Assembly (NCBI GenBank): GCA_038319025.1
Contig: JBBQCW010000011.1
Coordinates: forward strand, 45,006 to 109,005
DNA length: 64,000 bases
Direction of reading: 5' to 3'
Source of the DNA: JBBQCW01 sp038319025
GTDB lineage: Bacteria > Actinomycetota > Thermoleophilia > Solirubrobacterales > Solirubrobacteraceae
How positions within the stretch are numbered: position 1 is the first letter of the stretch; each line of letters starts with the position of its first letter. Shown here in pieces: positions 1-8,995 of this stretch. Under the pieces are notes generated by a model. The model was not told the origin of the DNA. It saw only the letters and a program-made list of their open reading frames with translations, and searched no databases. Position numbers and translations under genes: made by a program.

Positions 1-2
1 TC

Positions 3-1961
3 GACATCGCCGGCCCGTTCGGCGGCCAGTGGGGCCATCAGGCCGTCTACGGCGGCGAAGGCGGCTGGGTCTACCAGGTGGAGGCCAACGGTCCGCTGCG
101 CGCTTTGGCCGGCGGCGTCACCGCCGGTGGCACGCCGACCCTCACGTCCACCGGGACGAGCACCGGGTCCTTCGGCTACACCTCTGGTTCACCGATCGTC
201 ACCAGCGACGGCACCACGGCCGGCAGTGCCCTGGTGTGGGTGGAGTACTCGACGGGCAGCACCGGTACGGGCGGTCAGCTGCGCGCCTATCGGGCGATCC
301 CCTCGGGCGGCGTGCTCACGCAAGCCTTCTCGGCGGCGGTGGGCGCCGTCTCCAAGTTCGCCGTCCCGGTGGCCGATGGCGGCCGCGTGTACGTCGGTAC
401 CAGGGACGGCAAGCTGATCGGGTTCGGCCGTCCGGCCGCACCCGCGCTGCAGACGTCGTCCACCGACCTCGGCAACGTCGCGGTCGGCGGCACACCGGCC
501 AGCGGCTCAACCACCATCACGGCCACCCGTGATGTGCAGATCACCGCATCGTCGGTGACCGGCCCGTTCGCCGCGACGCCCACGCTGCCCGCCACGCTGC
601 ACGCCGGCGACGTGCTCACCATCCCACTGACGTTCTCCCCGACCCGACCAGGTGACGCCTCCGGGCAGCTGTCCCTGACCACCGACGCCGGCACCGTCGC
701 GATGGATCTCCACGGCTACGGCACGTCCCCGGTGCTTACGGGGACGCCAAACCCCGTCAACTACGGCCAGCTGGCGCTCGGGTACGGCGCCAAGACTCTC
801 GCGGTGACGGTCAGCAACACATCCACGGTGGCGCGCACGATCACGGCGGTGACGGCCCCCGCGGCACCGTTCAGCGCGGCCAGCCTTCCGGCGGTCGGGC
901 TCGTGGTCGCGTCCAAGGCCAGCATCAGCGTTCCCATCACCTACCTGCCGACCGCGGCGGCCTCCGACGCCGGCTCACTGATCATCACCAGCAGCCAAGA
1001 CGGGCTCGCCGGTACCAGCACCCTCACCGTGCCGCTCACCGGATCGGCCGTTTCCGGCTCTCCTCATCTGACCATCAGCCCCGCGACGCTTGAGTTCGGC
1101 AGCGTGGGCGCCGGCGGGGCGAAGACGCTGAGCTTCGACGTGCGGAACACCGGCAACGTGCCGGTCACCATCACCAAGGCGAAGGCTCCGACGGGTGCCT
1201 TCTTCAGTGCGACGCCGCTGTCAGAGGGCCTCACGTTGCCGCCCGATGCCGTGATCCATCAGCAGGTGACGTTCAGCCCCACAGCCACCGGCGCCATCGC
1301 CGCCACGTACTCGATCACCGGGGACGACGGACAGGGTGCGCAAATCGTTCAGCTCCACGGCACCGGGATCAACGCTTTGCCCGTCGTGCGGGACTGGGTC
1401 CTCAACGGCGTGGCGGTGAAGAGCAAGAAGGGCGTGCTGCTCACCGCGGCCGACCAGTACGGCTCCGCCGGCTCGGCCGTCTCCCCGACCGTGGTCAAGA
1501 GCGACGGACTGGCCGCCAGCTTCCACCTGCGCGTAGGCGGTGGCTCTGACGCCGACGGGCTGACCTTTGCGCTACTCGACGGATCGTTGGGCACCGACGC
1601 GCTGGGCGCTCAGGGCGGCGGGCTGCGCTACTCCGGCCTCGACGGCCCGGTGATCGCGTTCGACACCTACCAGAACTGCACGGACCCGTCGACCAACTTC
1701 GTCGGCATCGCCCGGTCGGCCACCGGTGACTGCTTTGACTGGTTGGCCACCAACACCAGCATCGGTGACTTGCGCACCGGGACGCACTCGGTGTCCGTGC
1801 GGGTACGCGGCCAGCGGATCACCGTCCGGGTGGATGGGGCGACAGTGTTCAACCAGGTGACGACCATGCCCGCGATGGTGCGCCCGGCGTTCACCGCCGG
1901 CACGGGCGGCCTCACCGACGATCACGAGGTGTACGGCACGAAGGTCACGTACAAGCCGTAG
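3..1961 (+). CDS. Partial secreted repeat protein: propeller-like part, HYDIN/ASH-type domains, lectin-like C-terminus
   Basis: The frame is open at the left edge, so the N-terminus and any signal peptide are missing; about 652 residues are visible. The first ~135 residues are Gly-rich short strands ending in VYVGTRDGKLIGF, like a blade of a PQQ-type propeller. Then come about three ~100-residue immunoglobulin-like units with the patterns LEFGSVGAGG and VRNTGNVPVTITK, as in 'choice-of-anchor D' (HYDIN/ASH) domains. The last ~200 residues, from about VVRDWVLNG, with YSGLDGPVIAFDTY and a Cys pair, look like a bacterial L-type lectin fold. Role inferred: an exported or surface carbohydrate-binding protein. 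The stop lies 16 bp from the convergent lyase gene. Domain classes are fairly secure, the function is not. Confidence 0.75.
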   Translation, partial: DIAGPFGGQWGHQAVYGGEGGWVYQVEANGPLRALAGGVTAGGTPTLTSTGTSTGSFGYTSGSPIVTSDGTTAGSALVWVEYSTGSTGTGGQLRAYRAIPSGGVLTQAFSAAVGAVSKFAVPVADGGRVYVGTRDGKLIGFGRPAAPALQTSSTDLGNVAVGGTPASGSTTITATRDVQITASSVTGPFAATPTLPATLHAGDVLTIPLTFSPTRPGDASGQLSLTTDAGTVAMDLHGYGTSPVLTGTPNPVNYGQLALGYGAKTLAVTVSNTSTVARTITAVTAPAAPFSAASLPAVGLVVASKASISVPITYLPTAAASDAGSLIITSSQDGLAGTSTLTVPLTGSAVSGSPHLTISPATLEFGSVGAGGAKTLSFDVRNTGNVPVTITKAKAPTGAFFSATPLSEGLTLPPDAVIHQQVTFSPTATGAIAATYSITGDDGQGAQIVQLHGTGINALPVVRDWVLNGVAVKSKKGVLLTAADQYGSAGSAVSPTVVKSDGLAASFHLRVGGGSDADGLTFALLDGSLGTDALGAQGGGLRYSGLDGPVIAFDTYQNCTDPSTNFVGIARSATGDCFDWLATNTSIGDLRTGTHSVSVRVRGQRITVRVDGATVFNQVTTMPAMVRPAFTAGTGGLTDDHEVYGTKVTYKP

Positions 1962-1977
1962 TCGACTCCCGACTCCC

Positions 1978-2799
1978 TCACTCGCCGAAGGCAGCGCGAG
2001 CGACCTGCGCACCCGGGCCGGCCTGCGCCCAGAATCCGTAGGTGCCGTCGTCGAGCAACTCACGGCCGGCGGCCACCAATGCACCGATCGCGGCGAACGC
2101 GAACCCGCCGCCGACCGAGACGCGGGCCACCCCCACCGCAGCCAGTTCCGACACCGTCGGCGCACCGGGAAGGGCGAGCACGTTCACGGGGCGATCGACG
2201 GCGCCGACCACATCACGGATGTCCTCGATGCGGCGTAGCCCCGGCGCATACAGCACATCGGCGCCCGCCTCCTGATAGCGCTGCAGGCGGCCGATGGTGT
2301 CGGCGAGATCATCGATGCCGTGGAGGTGGTTCTCGGCCCGCGCGGTGAGTACCAGGTGCACCGGACCGGCATGCGCAACGTCGACGGCCGCCGCGATCCG
2401 CTCAGTGGCGAGGTCGACAGCGTAGATCGGGTCGTCCGCGCGGCCGGTGGAATCCTCGATCGAGCAGCCCGCCAGGCCGGCGAGCAGGGCGAGCCGCACT
2501 GTCTCGGCGACCCCCGCGGGATCATCGCCGAACCCGTTCTCCAGATCGGCGGAGACCGGCAGGTCCGTCGCGCCCACGATCTGCTCCGCATGCATGATCG
2601 CCTCCTCCCGCGTGATCCCATAATCCAGCCGGCCGAGCGTGGCGGCGAACCCGCTGCTCGTGGTGGCCAGGCCCTGGAAACCCAGCGAGGCGAGCAGACG
2701 CGCGGAGCCGACATCCCAGGGGTTGGGCAACAGGAGCGGCTGCGCGGCGGGATCGTGCAGCGCGAGGAAGCGACGGGCGAGCTCGGCGGGATCGGGCAT
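1978..2799 (-). CDS. Isocitrate lyase/PEP mutase superfamily lyase
   Basis: A 273-aa protein of the PEP mutase/isocitrate lyase TIM-barrel superfamily. Visible marks are LLLPNPWDVGSARLL near the N-terminus, the metal-site stretch SADLENGFG, SIEDSTGR, and LTARAENHL. Close relatives include oxaloacetate decarboxylases, methylisocitrate lyase-like and carboxyphosphonoenolpyruvate mutase-like enzymes that make or break C-C or C-P bonds next to a carboxylate. The loop that sets substrate is not diagnostic by eye. Start: I use the ATG giving MPDPAELARRF; in-frame GTG and ATG codons lie up to 24 bp upstream (to 2823) and no clear Shine-Dalgarno decides between them. The gene is divergent from the deacetylase. 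Confidence 0.85.
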   Translation of the reverse strand: MPDPAELARRFLALHDPAAQPLLLPNPWDVGSARLLASLGFQGLATTSSGFAATLGRLDYGITREEAIMHAEQIVGATDLPVSADLENGFGDDPAGVAETVRLALLAGLAGCSIEDSTGRADDPIYAVDLATERIAAAVDVAHAGPVHLVLTARAENHLHGIDDLADTIGRLQRYQEAGADVLYAPGLRRIEDIRDVVGAVDRPVNVLALPGAPTVSELAAVGVARVSVGGGFAFAAIGALVAAGRELLDDGTYGFWAQAGPGAQVARAAFGE

Positions 2800-2873
2800 G
2801 CGACCCATCATCGCGGCCCGCACCAGGCCGGCGCAACGCAGGCTCTCGGAGGAGGCCGTCGGCCGCGAACAGG

Positions 2874-3752
2874 ATGATGGTCCATGTGCCCCGCGCCACG
2901 ATCCGACGCCGGCGCCTCATCGCGCTGCTCAGCCTCATCGTCGGCGTGGCCCTCGTCGCCGGGGCCGTCGCCTTTGTAACCGGTTCGGGCTCGCGGGCCA
3001 CGGCGACTCACCCAGCCGACACAACCTCCGGCACTACCAGTGGCGGCAAGCACGCGAAGAAGAAACACTCACCTGGCAAAGCCACCGCACCGCTGGATCG
3101 CAGCATCCAGGCGATCACGCCGCGTCGACCGGGACCAGCCGTCGTGATCTCCTCCGGTCCAACCACCGGGCACAAGGTCGCGTTGACTTTTGACGACGGC
3201 TTCTGCCCCGCGTGCGTGAAGCGCATCGTCGACGTTCTGGAACGCACGGGTGCGCACGCGACCTTTTTCCCGAACGGGCGGTACGGCGCCAGTTGGGACC
3301 CGCAGGCGGCGCGCATTCGAGCGCTCGTCCAACGCGGGCAGCTGACGCTCGGCAACCACACGTTCAGCCACGGCGTCTCCACGGTGATCGGCCCCGCCGC
3401 GCTCGGCGCCGACCTCCAACGCAATGAGGACTGGATCGAGCGCACGTTCCATCTCACCGGGCGTCCGTGGTTTCGCCCTCCGTACGGGGATTACAACGCC
3501 GGCACCCTGACCGCCGCCGGGCAACTCGGGTACACCAAGGTGATCATGTGGTCGGGAACGCTCGCCGACTCGAGCCTGCAGACCCCGGCGTACCTGCTGC
3601 GCGCGATCCACTACTGGGCGCGGCCGGGGAGAATCATCCTGATGCACGCCAACTACTTGCCGACGGCGCAGATCCTGCCCAAGATCCTGGCCGGCCTGGC
3701 GCGCAAGCACCTGACGCCGGTGACCATCGCCGAGCTTCTGCACCATGGCTGA
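2874..3752 (+). CDS. Membrane-anchored or secreted polysaccharide deacetylase (NodB homology domain)
   Basis: 292 aa with an Arg-rich N-terminus (TIRRRRLIALLSLI) and one hydrophobic segment at about residues 14-38, then a low-complexity Ser/Thr/Lys linker. The catalytic NodB domain follows: motif 1 is LTFDDGF (general-base Asp and metal Asp), motif 2 is LGNHTFSH (metal histidines), and RPPYGDYN is motif 3. The family removes acetyl groups from peptidoglycan or other GlcNAc polymers outside the membrane, using a divalent metal. Two ATGs at 2874 and 2877 and a GTG at 2886 are possible starts. The stop overlaps the next gene by 8 bp, so the two are probably translated together. Confidence 0.9.
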   Translation: MMVHVPRATIRRRRLIALLSLIVGVALVAGAVAFVTGSGSRATATHPADTTSGTTSGGKHAKKKHSPGKATAPLDRSIQAITPRRPGPAVVISSGPTTGHKVALTFDDGFCPACVKRIVDVLERTGAHATFFPNGRYGASWDPQAARIRALVQRGQLTLGNHTFSHGVSTVIGPAALGADLQRNEDWIERTFHLTGRPWFRPPYGDYNAGTLTAAGQLGYTKVIMWSGTLADSSLQTPAYLLRAIHYWARPGRIILMHANYLPTAQILPKILAGLARKHLTPVTIAELLHHG

Positions 3753-4596
3753 CCGCTGGCCACCCATCACCGAGCCGGAGCTGCTCCGCCGCCTCGCCCT
3801 CGACGATGGCGCGTTCGTCGAGCTGATGGGAAGCCTGCTGGCCTCCGTCGGCCCCCGCGATTTCACCGACCGTGAATACGACCTAGCGCTCGGGTATCCG
3901 TGGGCGCGACCGCCTTCATCCTTCCTCCTGGACGGGGAGGCGGTCACCCCGCTCGATGCGCTCCCCGCGCTCGACAGCACGCCGCGATTTGAGCTGCTGG
4001 CCTTCGGCTCCAACGGAGCACCCGAGGCGCTGACCCGCAAGTTCGCACACCTCCCTCGCGATGAGCGCCGTCTCCTGGTGCTCGCCGGCGAGCTACGCGA
4101 TTTCGACGTGAGTGCCGCGGCTCATCCGACGGCTTACGGGTCGTTCCCGGCGACCATCTTCCCGAGCCCCGGCACCGCCCTCGTCGCCTCGGTGCTGTGG
4201 GTCACTGCGGCACAACTGACGGCCCTCACGTGGACGGAGATCAGCTACTTCCTCGGGCGCCTCGACGGCGTCCGTTTCACGCCGACGCTGCCGGGCGCCC
4301 CGCCGATCAGCAGCGTCATGGCCTTCGTCTCTCGTTGGGGATCGCACCACGTCGACGGCCGGCCCGCGGCGCTCGCGGCCCTGCCCGCCGATGGCCGTCT
4401 CGCCCCCGCCTACACGCAGGAGCAACTGCTCGACCGGATGGCCGGCGACGTCCTCGGCGCGGGAGCGGGCGCGCGGGATCTGGTGGCCTGGATCTTTGCC
4501 GACTTCAGCGCTGCGTCGGCGAGCATGGCGCCGCTGGCGCAGTCCTCGGCGTCAACGTTCGCGTCGGATCGGTGGACGCGGTACCCAGCCCGCTGA
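3745..4596 (+). CDS. Unknown protein with gamma-glutamylcyclotransferase-like features
   Basis: 283 aa, overlapping the deacetylase end by 8 bp. I do not recognise a characterised family with certainty. The middle has the layout of the GGCT/AIG2-like fold: FELLAFGSN (compare the YGSN substrate loop), then AGELRDFDV, then a strand pattern ATIFPSPGTALVASVLWVT followed by LTWTEISYFLGRL, where that fold normally has 'L..LD..E...Y'. The Tyr of the YGSN motif is Phe here. No signal peptide or membrane segment is seen. A GGCT-like role (acting on gamma-glutamyl amides) is an inference from pattern only. The 3' end faces the convergent oxidoreductase gene with a 15-bp gap. Confidence 0.6.
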   Translation: MADRWPPITEPELLRRLALDDGAFVELMGSLLASVGPRDFTDREYDLALGYPWARPPSSFLLDGEAVTPLDALPALDSTPRFELLAFGSNGAPEALTRKFAHLPRDERRLLVLAGELRDFDVSAAAHPTAYGSFPATIFPSPGTALVASVLWVTAAQLTALTWTEISYFLGRLDGVRFTPTLPGAPPISSVMAFVSRWGSHHVDGRPAALAALPADGRLAPAYTQEQLLDRMAGDVLGAGAGARDLVAWIFADFSAASASMAPLAQSSASTFASDRWTRYPAR

Positions 4597-4611
4597 CCAG
4601 CGCCGAAGGAC

Positions 4612-5853
4612 TCAGAGGATGGTGCCCAGAGTGGAGAGGCCAAGCACGCTTGGCCGGTGGCTCGCATCCCAGTCGATCGGGACGTGAACATCCACGCCCG
4701 GACCCGCCGGGGGTTCAGGCGAAGTCGGAGAGACCACGCCGAGCTGCTCGAGGTACGGCGTCAGGTAACGGCTGACGACCTTGGCCGGCGGCCACCACAA
4801 CGGATGCGCGTCGGCCTCGCTGTTGGTGGAGGACAGCGACCGGCGCATGAAACGGTCCTCGTGGCCGGCGAGCAAGCGCCCACGCAGCACGAGGACCGGT
4901 GGCCCGGCGTCGACATCGGCGCCCGCGGCGGAGGCGATCTGCGCGGCGACCGAGTCGGCCTGCTGGCATGCGAGACCACCCTGCTTGATCGGCTGCTGAG
5001 TGGCATCGCCGATGGCCCACACGTCGGCCAGGCCTGGTACCCGGCCGTACTCATCGGTGGCGATGAAACCCTGCGCGTCCGCCGGCACGCCCACCAGATG
5101 GGGGCCTTCCATCCGCGATAGCGCGACGATCCGATCTACCGTGATCGCCCGATCTGGACCCAGCTCGATCTGACCTGCCCGCGGTACCCGCGCGGCCGCC
5201 GACCCATGGAATGTGATGTGCGCCGCAGCCAGCAGCTCGCCAACCGCGGCGCTGGCTTCAGCGCCGAAAACGCCGAGGGGGCGCGCCTCCGGCGTCACGA
5301 GGTACAGCCGGGCGTCGTCGACTCCCATGCTCCACACGCGGTCCGCGGTCATAAGCGCGAGTTCGTAGAGCGGGAGTGACCAAGTGATCCCCTCCGGCGC
5401 CACGAAGGCGACCGAGTGAGACCAACCCTGCTCAAGGTCGGCCACCACCCCGCTGAGGGCATCGGCCTCATAAGGATCGAAGGTCAGACCGCGCTCGAAG
5501 GCGGGGACGGGCCGGGCGCCGGGCGCCAGCAGCAGGGTGTCGTACCCCAGCTCCTCGCCCCCAGCGCACACGACCACCCGTCGCAGTGAATCGACGGAAA
5601 GCACGGCGTCCTGTCGGAACTGCCCACCGTGGGCGCTGAGCACCTCCGGCAAGGACACGGTTCGGGCCACCGCGCCGCCGAACGGCACGACGACCGACAG
5701 GGGGCGCAGGGAGAAGTCGGGTTCAGGTGCGACCAACGTGACGCGGACCCGCGGACCGGCCAAGTCGTGCAAAGCGAGCACCGCTTCGAGGGCGGCGATG
5801 CCGCCGCCGACGATGACGACGTGCCGGGGGTCGCTGTGTCCGGTGGGAGGCAT
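4612..5853 (-). CDS. FAD-dependent pyridine-nucleotide-disulfide-type oxidoreductase (NDH-2/SQR-like)
   Basis: 413 aa. The N-terminal dinucleotide fold is HVVIVGGGIAALEAVLAL, followed by FSLRPLSVVVPF and a second FAD contact DTLLLAPGARPVP. Near the C-terminus DVWAIGDATQQPIKQGGLACQQAD is the typical GD motif that binds the flavin ribityl chain. The layout fits type II NADH dehydrogenase or sulfide:quinone oxidoreductase relatives. The conserved SQR cysteines were not identified, so the electron donor is open. The start is set at the ATG of MPPTGHSDP, because the upstream in-frame residues are not family-like. The protein probably passes electrons to the quinone pool, which would suit the cytochrome bd genes downstream, but that link is an inference. 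Confidence 0.8.
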   Translation of the reverse strand: MPPTGHSDPRHVVIVGGGIAALEAVLALHDLAGPRVRVTLVAPEPDFSLRPLSVVVPFGGAVARTVSLPEVLSAHGGQFRQDAVLSVDSLRRVVVCAGGEELGYDTLLLAPGARPVPAFERGLTFDPYEADALSGVVADLEQGWSHSVAFVAPEGITWSLPLYELALMTADRVWSMGVDDARLYLVTPEARPLGVFGAEASAAVGELLAAAHITFHGSAAARVPRAGQIELGPDRAITVDRIVALSRMEGPHLVGVPADAQGFIATDEYGRVPGLADVWAIGDATQQPIKQGGLACQQADSVAAQIASAAGADVDAGPPVLVLRGRLLAGHEDRFMRRSLSSTNSEADAHPLWWPPAKVVSRYLTPYLEQLGVVSPTSPEPPAGPGVDVHVPIDWDASHRPSVLGLSTLGTIL

Positions 5854-5962
5854 GGTGTGACTGTAGTGGCACCGTTCGCTCTCGTCATCCGTGCGCGACC
5901 CGCCCTGGCCTACGTGGTTTCTGCGGACGACGGAAAGCTCGGCGAACTTCGTGCCCACAAGC

Positions 5963-6319
5963 TCAAGCCACGCGAATCGTCAGATCCTCGGTCACCGAGG
6001 CCCCCTCAAGTTGCTCCGACAGCTCCGCCGCCCAGTCGGCCTGCCCCGGAAGCAGTACGAAGCGCACGAGCACTATGTCGTCGGCGGCCGCCCGCTCGAG
6101 CAGTTCGTGGAGCAGCCGTGTCGCGGCTGGTCGGCAGGCCACGTCTCGCAGCGCCACGACGCCCTCCACGTGGCGCCCGTACAGCGGCTCCCAAGCGGCA
6201 ACACCATCAAGGCGCTCAGGACCCCGCACGACGATGCGTCGCCGGGGCGAGACCGCCGCTTCGCGCAGCACCCGCGGGTGACCGAGAACCGACGTCAATG
6301 CGAGATCCACGTGCTCCAT
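5963..6319 (-). CDS. Hypothetical protein, 118 aa
   Basis: A minus-strand frame with convincing amino-acid make-up (MEHVDLALTSVLGHP ... LVRFVLLPGQADWAAEL) fills the gap between the flavin oxidoreductase and cydA, and no competing plus-strand gene is evident. I see no recognisable motif, signal peptide or membrane helix. It has an alternating helix/strand look and an acidic C-terminus ending DLTIRVA. A longer version starting 36 bp upstream (6355) is possible. It is divergent from cydA, so the two share a promoter region, but nothing else ties it to respiration. Confidence 0.5.
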   Translation of the reverse strand: MEHVDLALTSVLGHPRVLREAAVSPRRRIVVRGPERLDGVAAWEPLYGRHVEGVVALRDVACRPAATRLLHELLERAAADDIVLVRFVLLPGQADWAAELSEQLEGASVTEDLTIRVA

Positions 6320-6496
6320 CCCGACGACTTTCGCGCTCTGTGGCGACGCCCGCATCCGTACCCGACCGTAGTTTCAGAGCGCGGTACAGCCGCCCGCGGG
6401 TGTGGCTCAGTGTCGCGCTCGGTGCGGTGTCACCGCGGGGCACATCCGTAGTTCGCACCCTTGCCGGGTGCCAAGGCGGTCCCCGAAAATGCAGGC

Positions 6497-7888
6497 GTGA
6501 CGACTCTCGATCTCGCCCGTGTCCAGTTCGGGGCCACCACGATCTTCCATTTCTGGTTCGTCCCCGTCTCCATCGGGCTGGCGTTCTACATCGCTGTCGC
6601 CCAGACGCTCCACTACCGCACCGGCAAAGAGGTGTACGCCCGCCAGGTCACGTTCTTCGGCCGCCTATTCCTGATCTCGTTCGCCGTCGGCGTCGTCACG
6701 GGGATCATCCAGGAGTTCCAGTTCGGGATGAACTGGTCGCAGTATTCGCGCTACGTCGGCGACATCTTCGGCGCGCCGCTGGCGATGGAGGGTCTGGCCG
6801 CGTTCTTCCTTGAGTCCACGTTCATCGGCCTGTGGATCTTCGGCAAGGACCGGTTGTCGCCCCGAATGCACCTCGTCACCATCTGGCTGGTCTCCTTCGG
6901 GAGCGCGCTTTCGGCCTGGTTCATCATCGCTGCAAACTCGTGGATGCAGGACCCGGTGGGGTACAAGATGGTCGGCGGCAAGCCGCAGCTCACGAACATC
7001 GCCGACGTGCTCTTCTCGGAGACGACGATGTGGGCGTACGCACACGTGCTCATGGCGGCCCTCATGACGGGGTCGCTCGTTGCGGTGGCCGTGGCCGCCT
7101 GGCAGTTGCGCAACGGTGGCGACCGGGACCTATTCGGCACCGCGCTGCGCGTCGCGTTGCCGATGGCGTGCGTCGCCATCGTCGGCTCGTTCGTGATCGG
7201 CGACGGCCTGGCCCGCAACCTCGTCCAGCGCCAGCCGATGAAGATGGCCGCGGCCGAGGCCCTGTTCAACACCGAGAAGCCGGCCTCGTTCAGCCTGTTC
7301 GCGACCGGTGACTTCACAAAAAACCCCGGTCATACGAACCGGGATCTGCGCGTTCCGCACGTGCTCTCGCTGCTTTCCACCCACACCTGGGGCGGCGAGG
7401 TCAAAGGGATCAACCAGTTGAACGCCCAGTACGTGGCTAAGTACGGACCGGGCGACTACACCCCGATCGTGGGCGTCGTCTACTGGTCCTTCCGAGTGAT
7501 GGTCTACACGTGGGGGCTCCTGCTCCTGCTCGGTGGGGTCGGTCTTTTCCTGTGGCGCCGGGGCACGCTGGAGACGTCGCGACGCTGGCTGTGGTGCGCG
7601 GTCGCGGCCGGGATCGCCCCGTTCGTCGTGAACACGGCGGGCTGGGTGATGACCGAGATGGGCCGCCAGCCCTGGATCGTTCAGGGGCTGCTCAAGACGT
7701 CGGACGCCGTCAGCCCCCGGGTCACCACCGGCCAGATCCTCATCTCCCTGATCGGCTTTCTCACGCTGTTCACGGTGATCGGGGGGATCGCCCTGTGGCT
7801 GTTCCTGCGCGAGGCACGCCACGACGTCAGGAGCGAGCCGACCGCTGATCGCACCGATACGTCCTCCGACCTGTCGCTGGCGTATTAG
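6497..7888 (+). CDS. cydA: Cytochrome bd ubiquinol/menaquinol oxidase subunit I
   Basis: 463 aa from the GTG that gives the family-typical start VTTLDLARVQFG. A multi-pass membrane protein holding hemes b558, b595 and d and the quinol site. Visible marks: the first helix with the heme-ligand His in TIFHFWFVPVSIGLAF, the GRQPW-containing stretch TEMGRQPWIVQGLLKT near the C-terminus carrying the Met ligand of b558, and a periplasmic Q-loop of the short type. It oxidises quinol and reduces O2 with high affinity without proton pumping. cydB follows after 9 bp. The cydCD heme/thiol exporter genes are not adjacent, as in many actinobacteria they are elsewhere. A TTG at 6461 is a less likely start. 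Confidence 0.95.
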   Translation: MTTLDLARVQFGATTIFHFWFVPVSIGLAFYIAVAQTLHYRTGKEVYARQVTFFGRLFLISFAVGVVTGIIQEFQFGMNWSQYSRYVGDIFGAPLAMEGLAAFFLESTFIGLWIFGKDRLSPRMHLVTIWLVSFGSALSAWFIIAANSWMQDPVGYKMVGGKPQLTNIADVLFSETTMWAYAHVLMAALMTGSLVAVAVAAWQLRNGGDRDLFGTALRVALPMACVAIVGSFVIGDGLARNLVQRQPMKMAAAEALFNTEKPASFSLFATGDFTKNPGHTNRDLRVPHVLSLLSTHTWGGEVKGINQLNAQYVAKYGPGDYTPIVGVVYWSFRVMVYTWGLLLLLGGVGLFLWRRGTLETSRRWLWCAVAAGIAPFVVNTAGWVMTEMGRQPWIVQGLLKTSDAVSPRVTTGQILISLIGFLTLFTVIGGIALWLFLREARHDVRSEPTADRTDTSSDLSLAY

Positions 7889-7897
7889 GAGAACCGC

Positions 7898-8995
7898 GTG
7901 CAACACGTCGACTACACAACCCTGCAGGCCGTCTGGTTCATCCTGATCGCCGTCCTCTGGCTCGGCTACTTCGTGCTGGAGGGATTTGACTTCGGGGTCG
8001 GGATGCTCCTGCGCACCCTGGGCCATGACGACGCGGATCGCCGCGCAATCATCCACAGCATCGGCCCGGTGTGGGACGGCAACGAGGTGTGGCTGATCAC
8101 CGCCGGGGGCGCCACCTTCGCCGCCTTCCCGGATTGGTACGCCACGCTCTTCTCGGGGTTCTACCTCGCGCTGTTCCTGATCTTGGTCGCGCTCATCGTG
8201 CGCGGCGTGTCCTTCGAGTTCTGGGGTAAATCCGACGACCGGCGCTGGCGCACCGGCTGGGAGTGGGCGACCGTCGTCTCCAGCTTCCTGGCCGCGCTGC
8301 TGTGGGGCGTTGCGTGGGCGAACATCGTGCACGGGGTTCCGATCAACGCGCACAAGGAGTTCACCGGCGACCTGTTCACGCTGCTCAACCCGTACGCGCT
8401 GCTCGGAGGCGTGACAACCGTCCTGCTCTTCTTGGCGCACGGCGCCATCTACCTCAACCTGCGCACCGGTGGGGACCTGCCCGAGCGAGCCCGCGCCGTC
8501 GCCCGGTGGGCGTCGCCGGCCGCCGCTGCGGCGGGCATCGGCTTCCTGGTGTGGACCGTGGTCAACATGTCCAACCACGGGGATGTGGAGGTCACCGTGG
8601 TGGTGCTCGCCGCGATTGCGGCCGTCCTTCTCGGCACAGCCGCTCTCTCCGAACTCACCAGCCGGCCGGGGTTGGCCTTCGGCCTGAGCGCCGGCGCCAT
8701 CGCGGCGCTGTTCACGACGCTGTTCGTCGATCTGTTTCCTGAGGTGATGCCGTCGACCACGAACTCCCTGTACGACCTCACGATCGCCAACAGCTCGTCA
8801 TCTCACTACACGCTCAGCGTGATGACCGTGGTGGCCGTGGTGCTCGTCCCGGTGGTGCTGGCCTATCAGTCCTGGACGTACTGGGTGTTTCGCAAACGCG
8901 TGTCCCCCGAAGAGTTCGACCTCACCAAGCGCAACCCACTGGACTTGATGCGCCGCGACGGTGCCGACGCGGCGGGCCCGAGCGCTACGCCGTAG
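7898..8995 (+). CDS. cydB: Cytochrome bd oxidase subunit II
   Basis: 365 aa, GTG start preceded by a strong Shine-Dalgarno (AGGAG, 6 nt away). The family signature FVLEGFDFGVGMLL lies in the first helix region, followed by WDGNEVWLITAGGATFAAFP and about eight further hydrophobic segments. CydB packs against CydA with pseudo-twofold symmetry and stabilises the heme d pocket. The gene is translationally close to cydA (9 bp) and the two surely form an operon. Its last 11 bp overlap the end of the convergent sensor kinase gene. Confidence 0.95.
   Translation: MQHVDYTTLQAVWFILIAVLWLGYFVLEGFDFGVGMLLRTLGHDDADRRAIIHSIGPVWDGNEVWLITAGGATFAAFPDWYATLFSGFYLALFLILVALIVRGVSFEFWGKSDDRRWRTGWEWATVVSSFLAALLWGVAWANIVHGVPINAHKEFTGDLFTLLNPYALLGGVTTVLLFLAHGAIYLNLRTGGDLPERARAVARWASPAAAAAGIGFLVWTVVNMSNHGDVEVTVVVLAAIAAVLLGTAALSELTSRPGLAFGLSAGAIAALFTTLFVDLFPEVMPSTTNSLYDLTIANSSSSHYTLSVMTVVAVVLVPVVLAYQSWTYWVFRKRVSPEEFDLTKRNPLDLMRRDGADAAGPSATP

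Noticed and set aside
5629..6813. A 394-codon plus-strand frame across the flavin oxidoreductase and the cydA start
   Set aside because: It is out of phase with cydA, has Arg/Pro-rich content and no recognisable domain.
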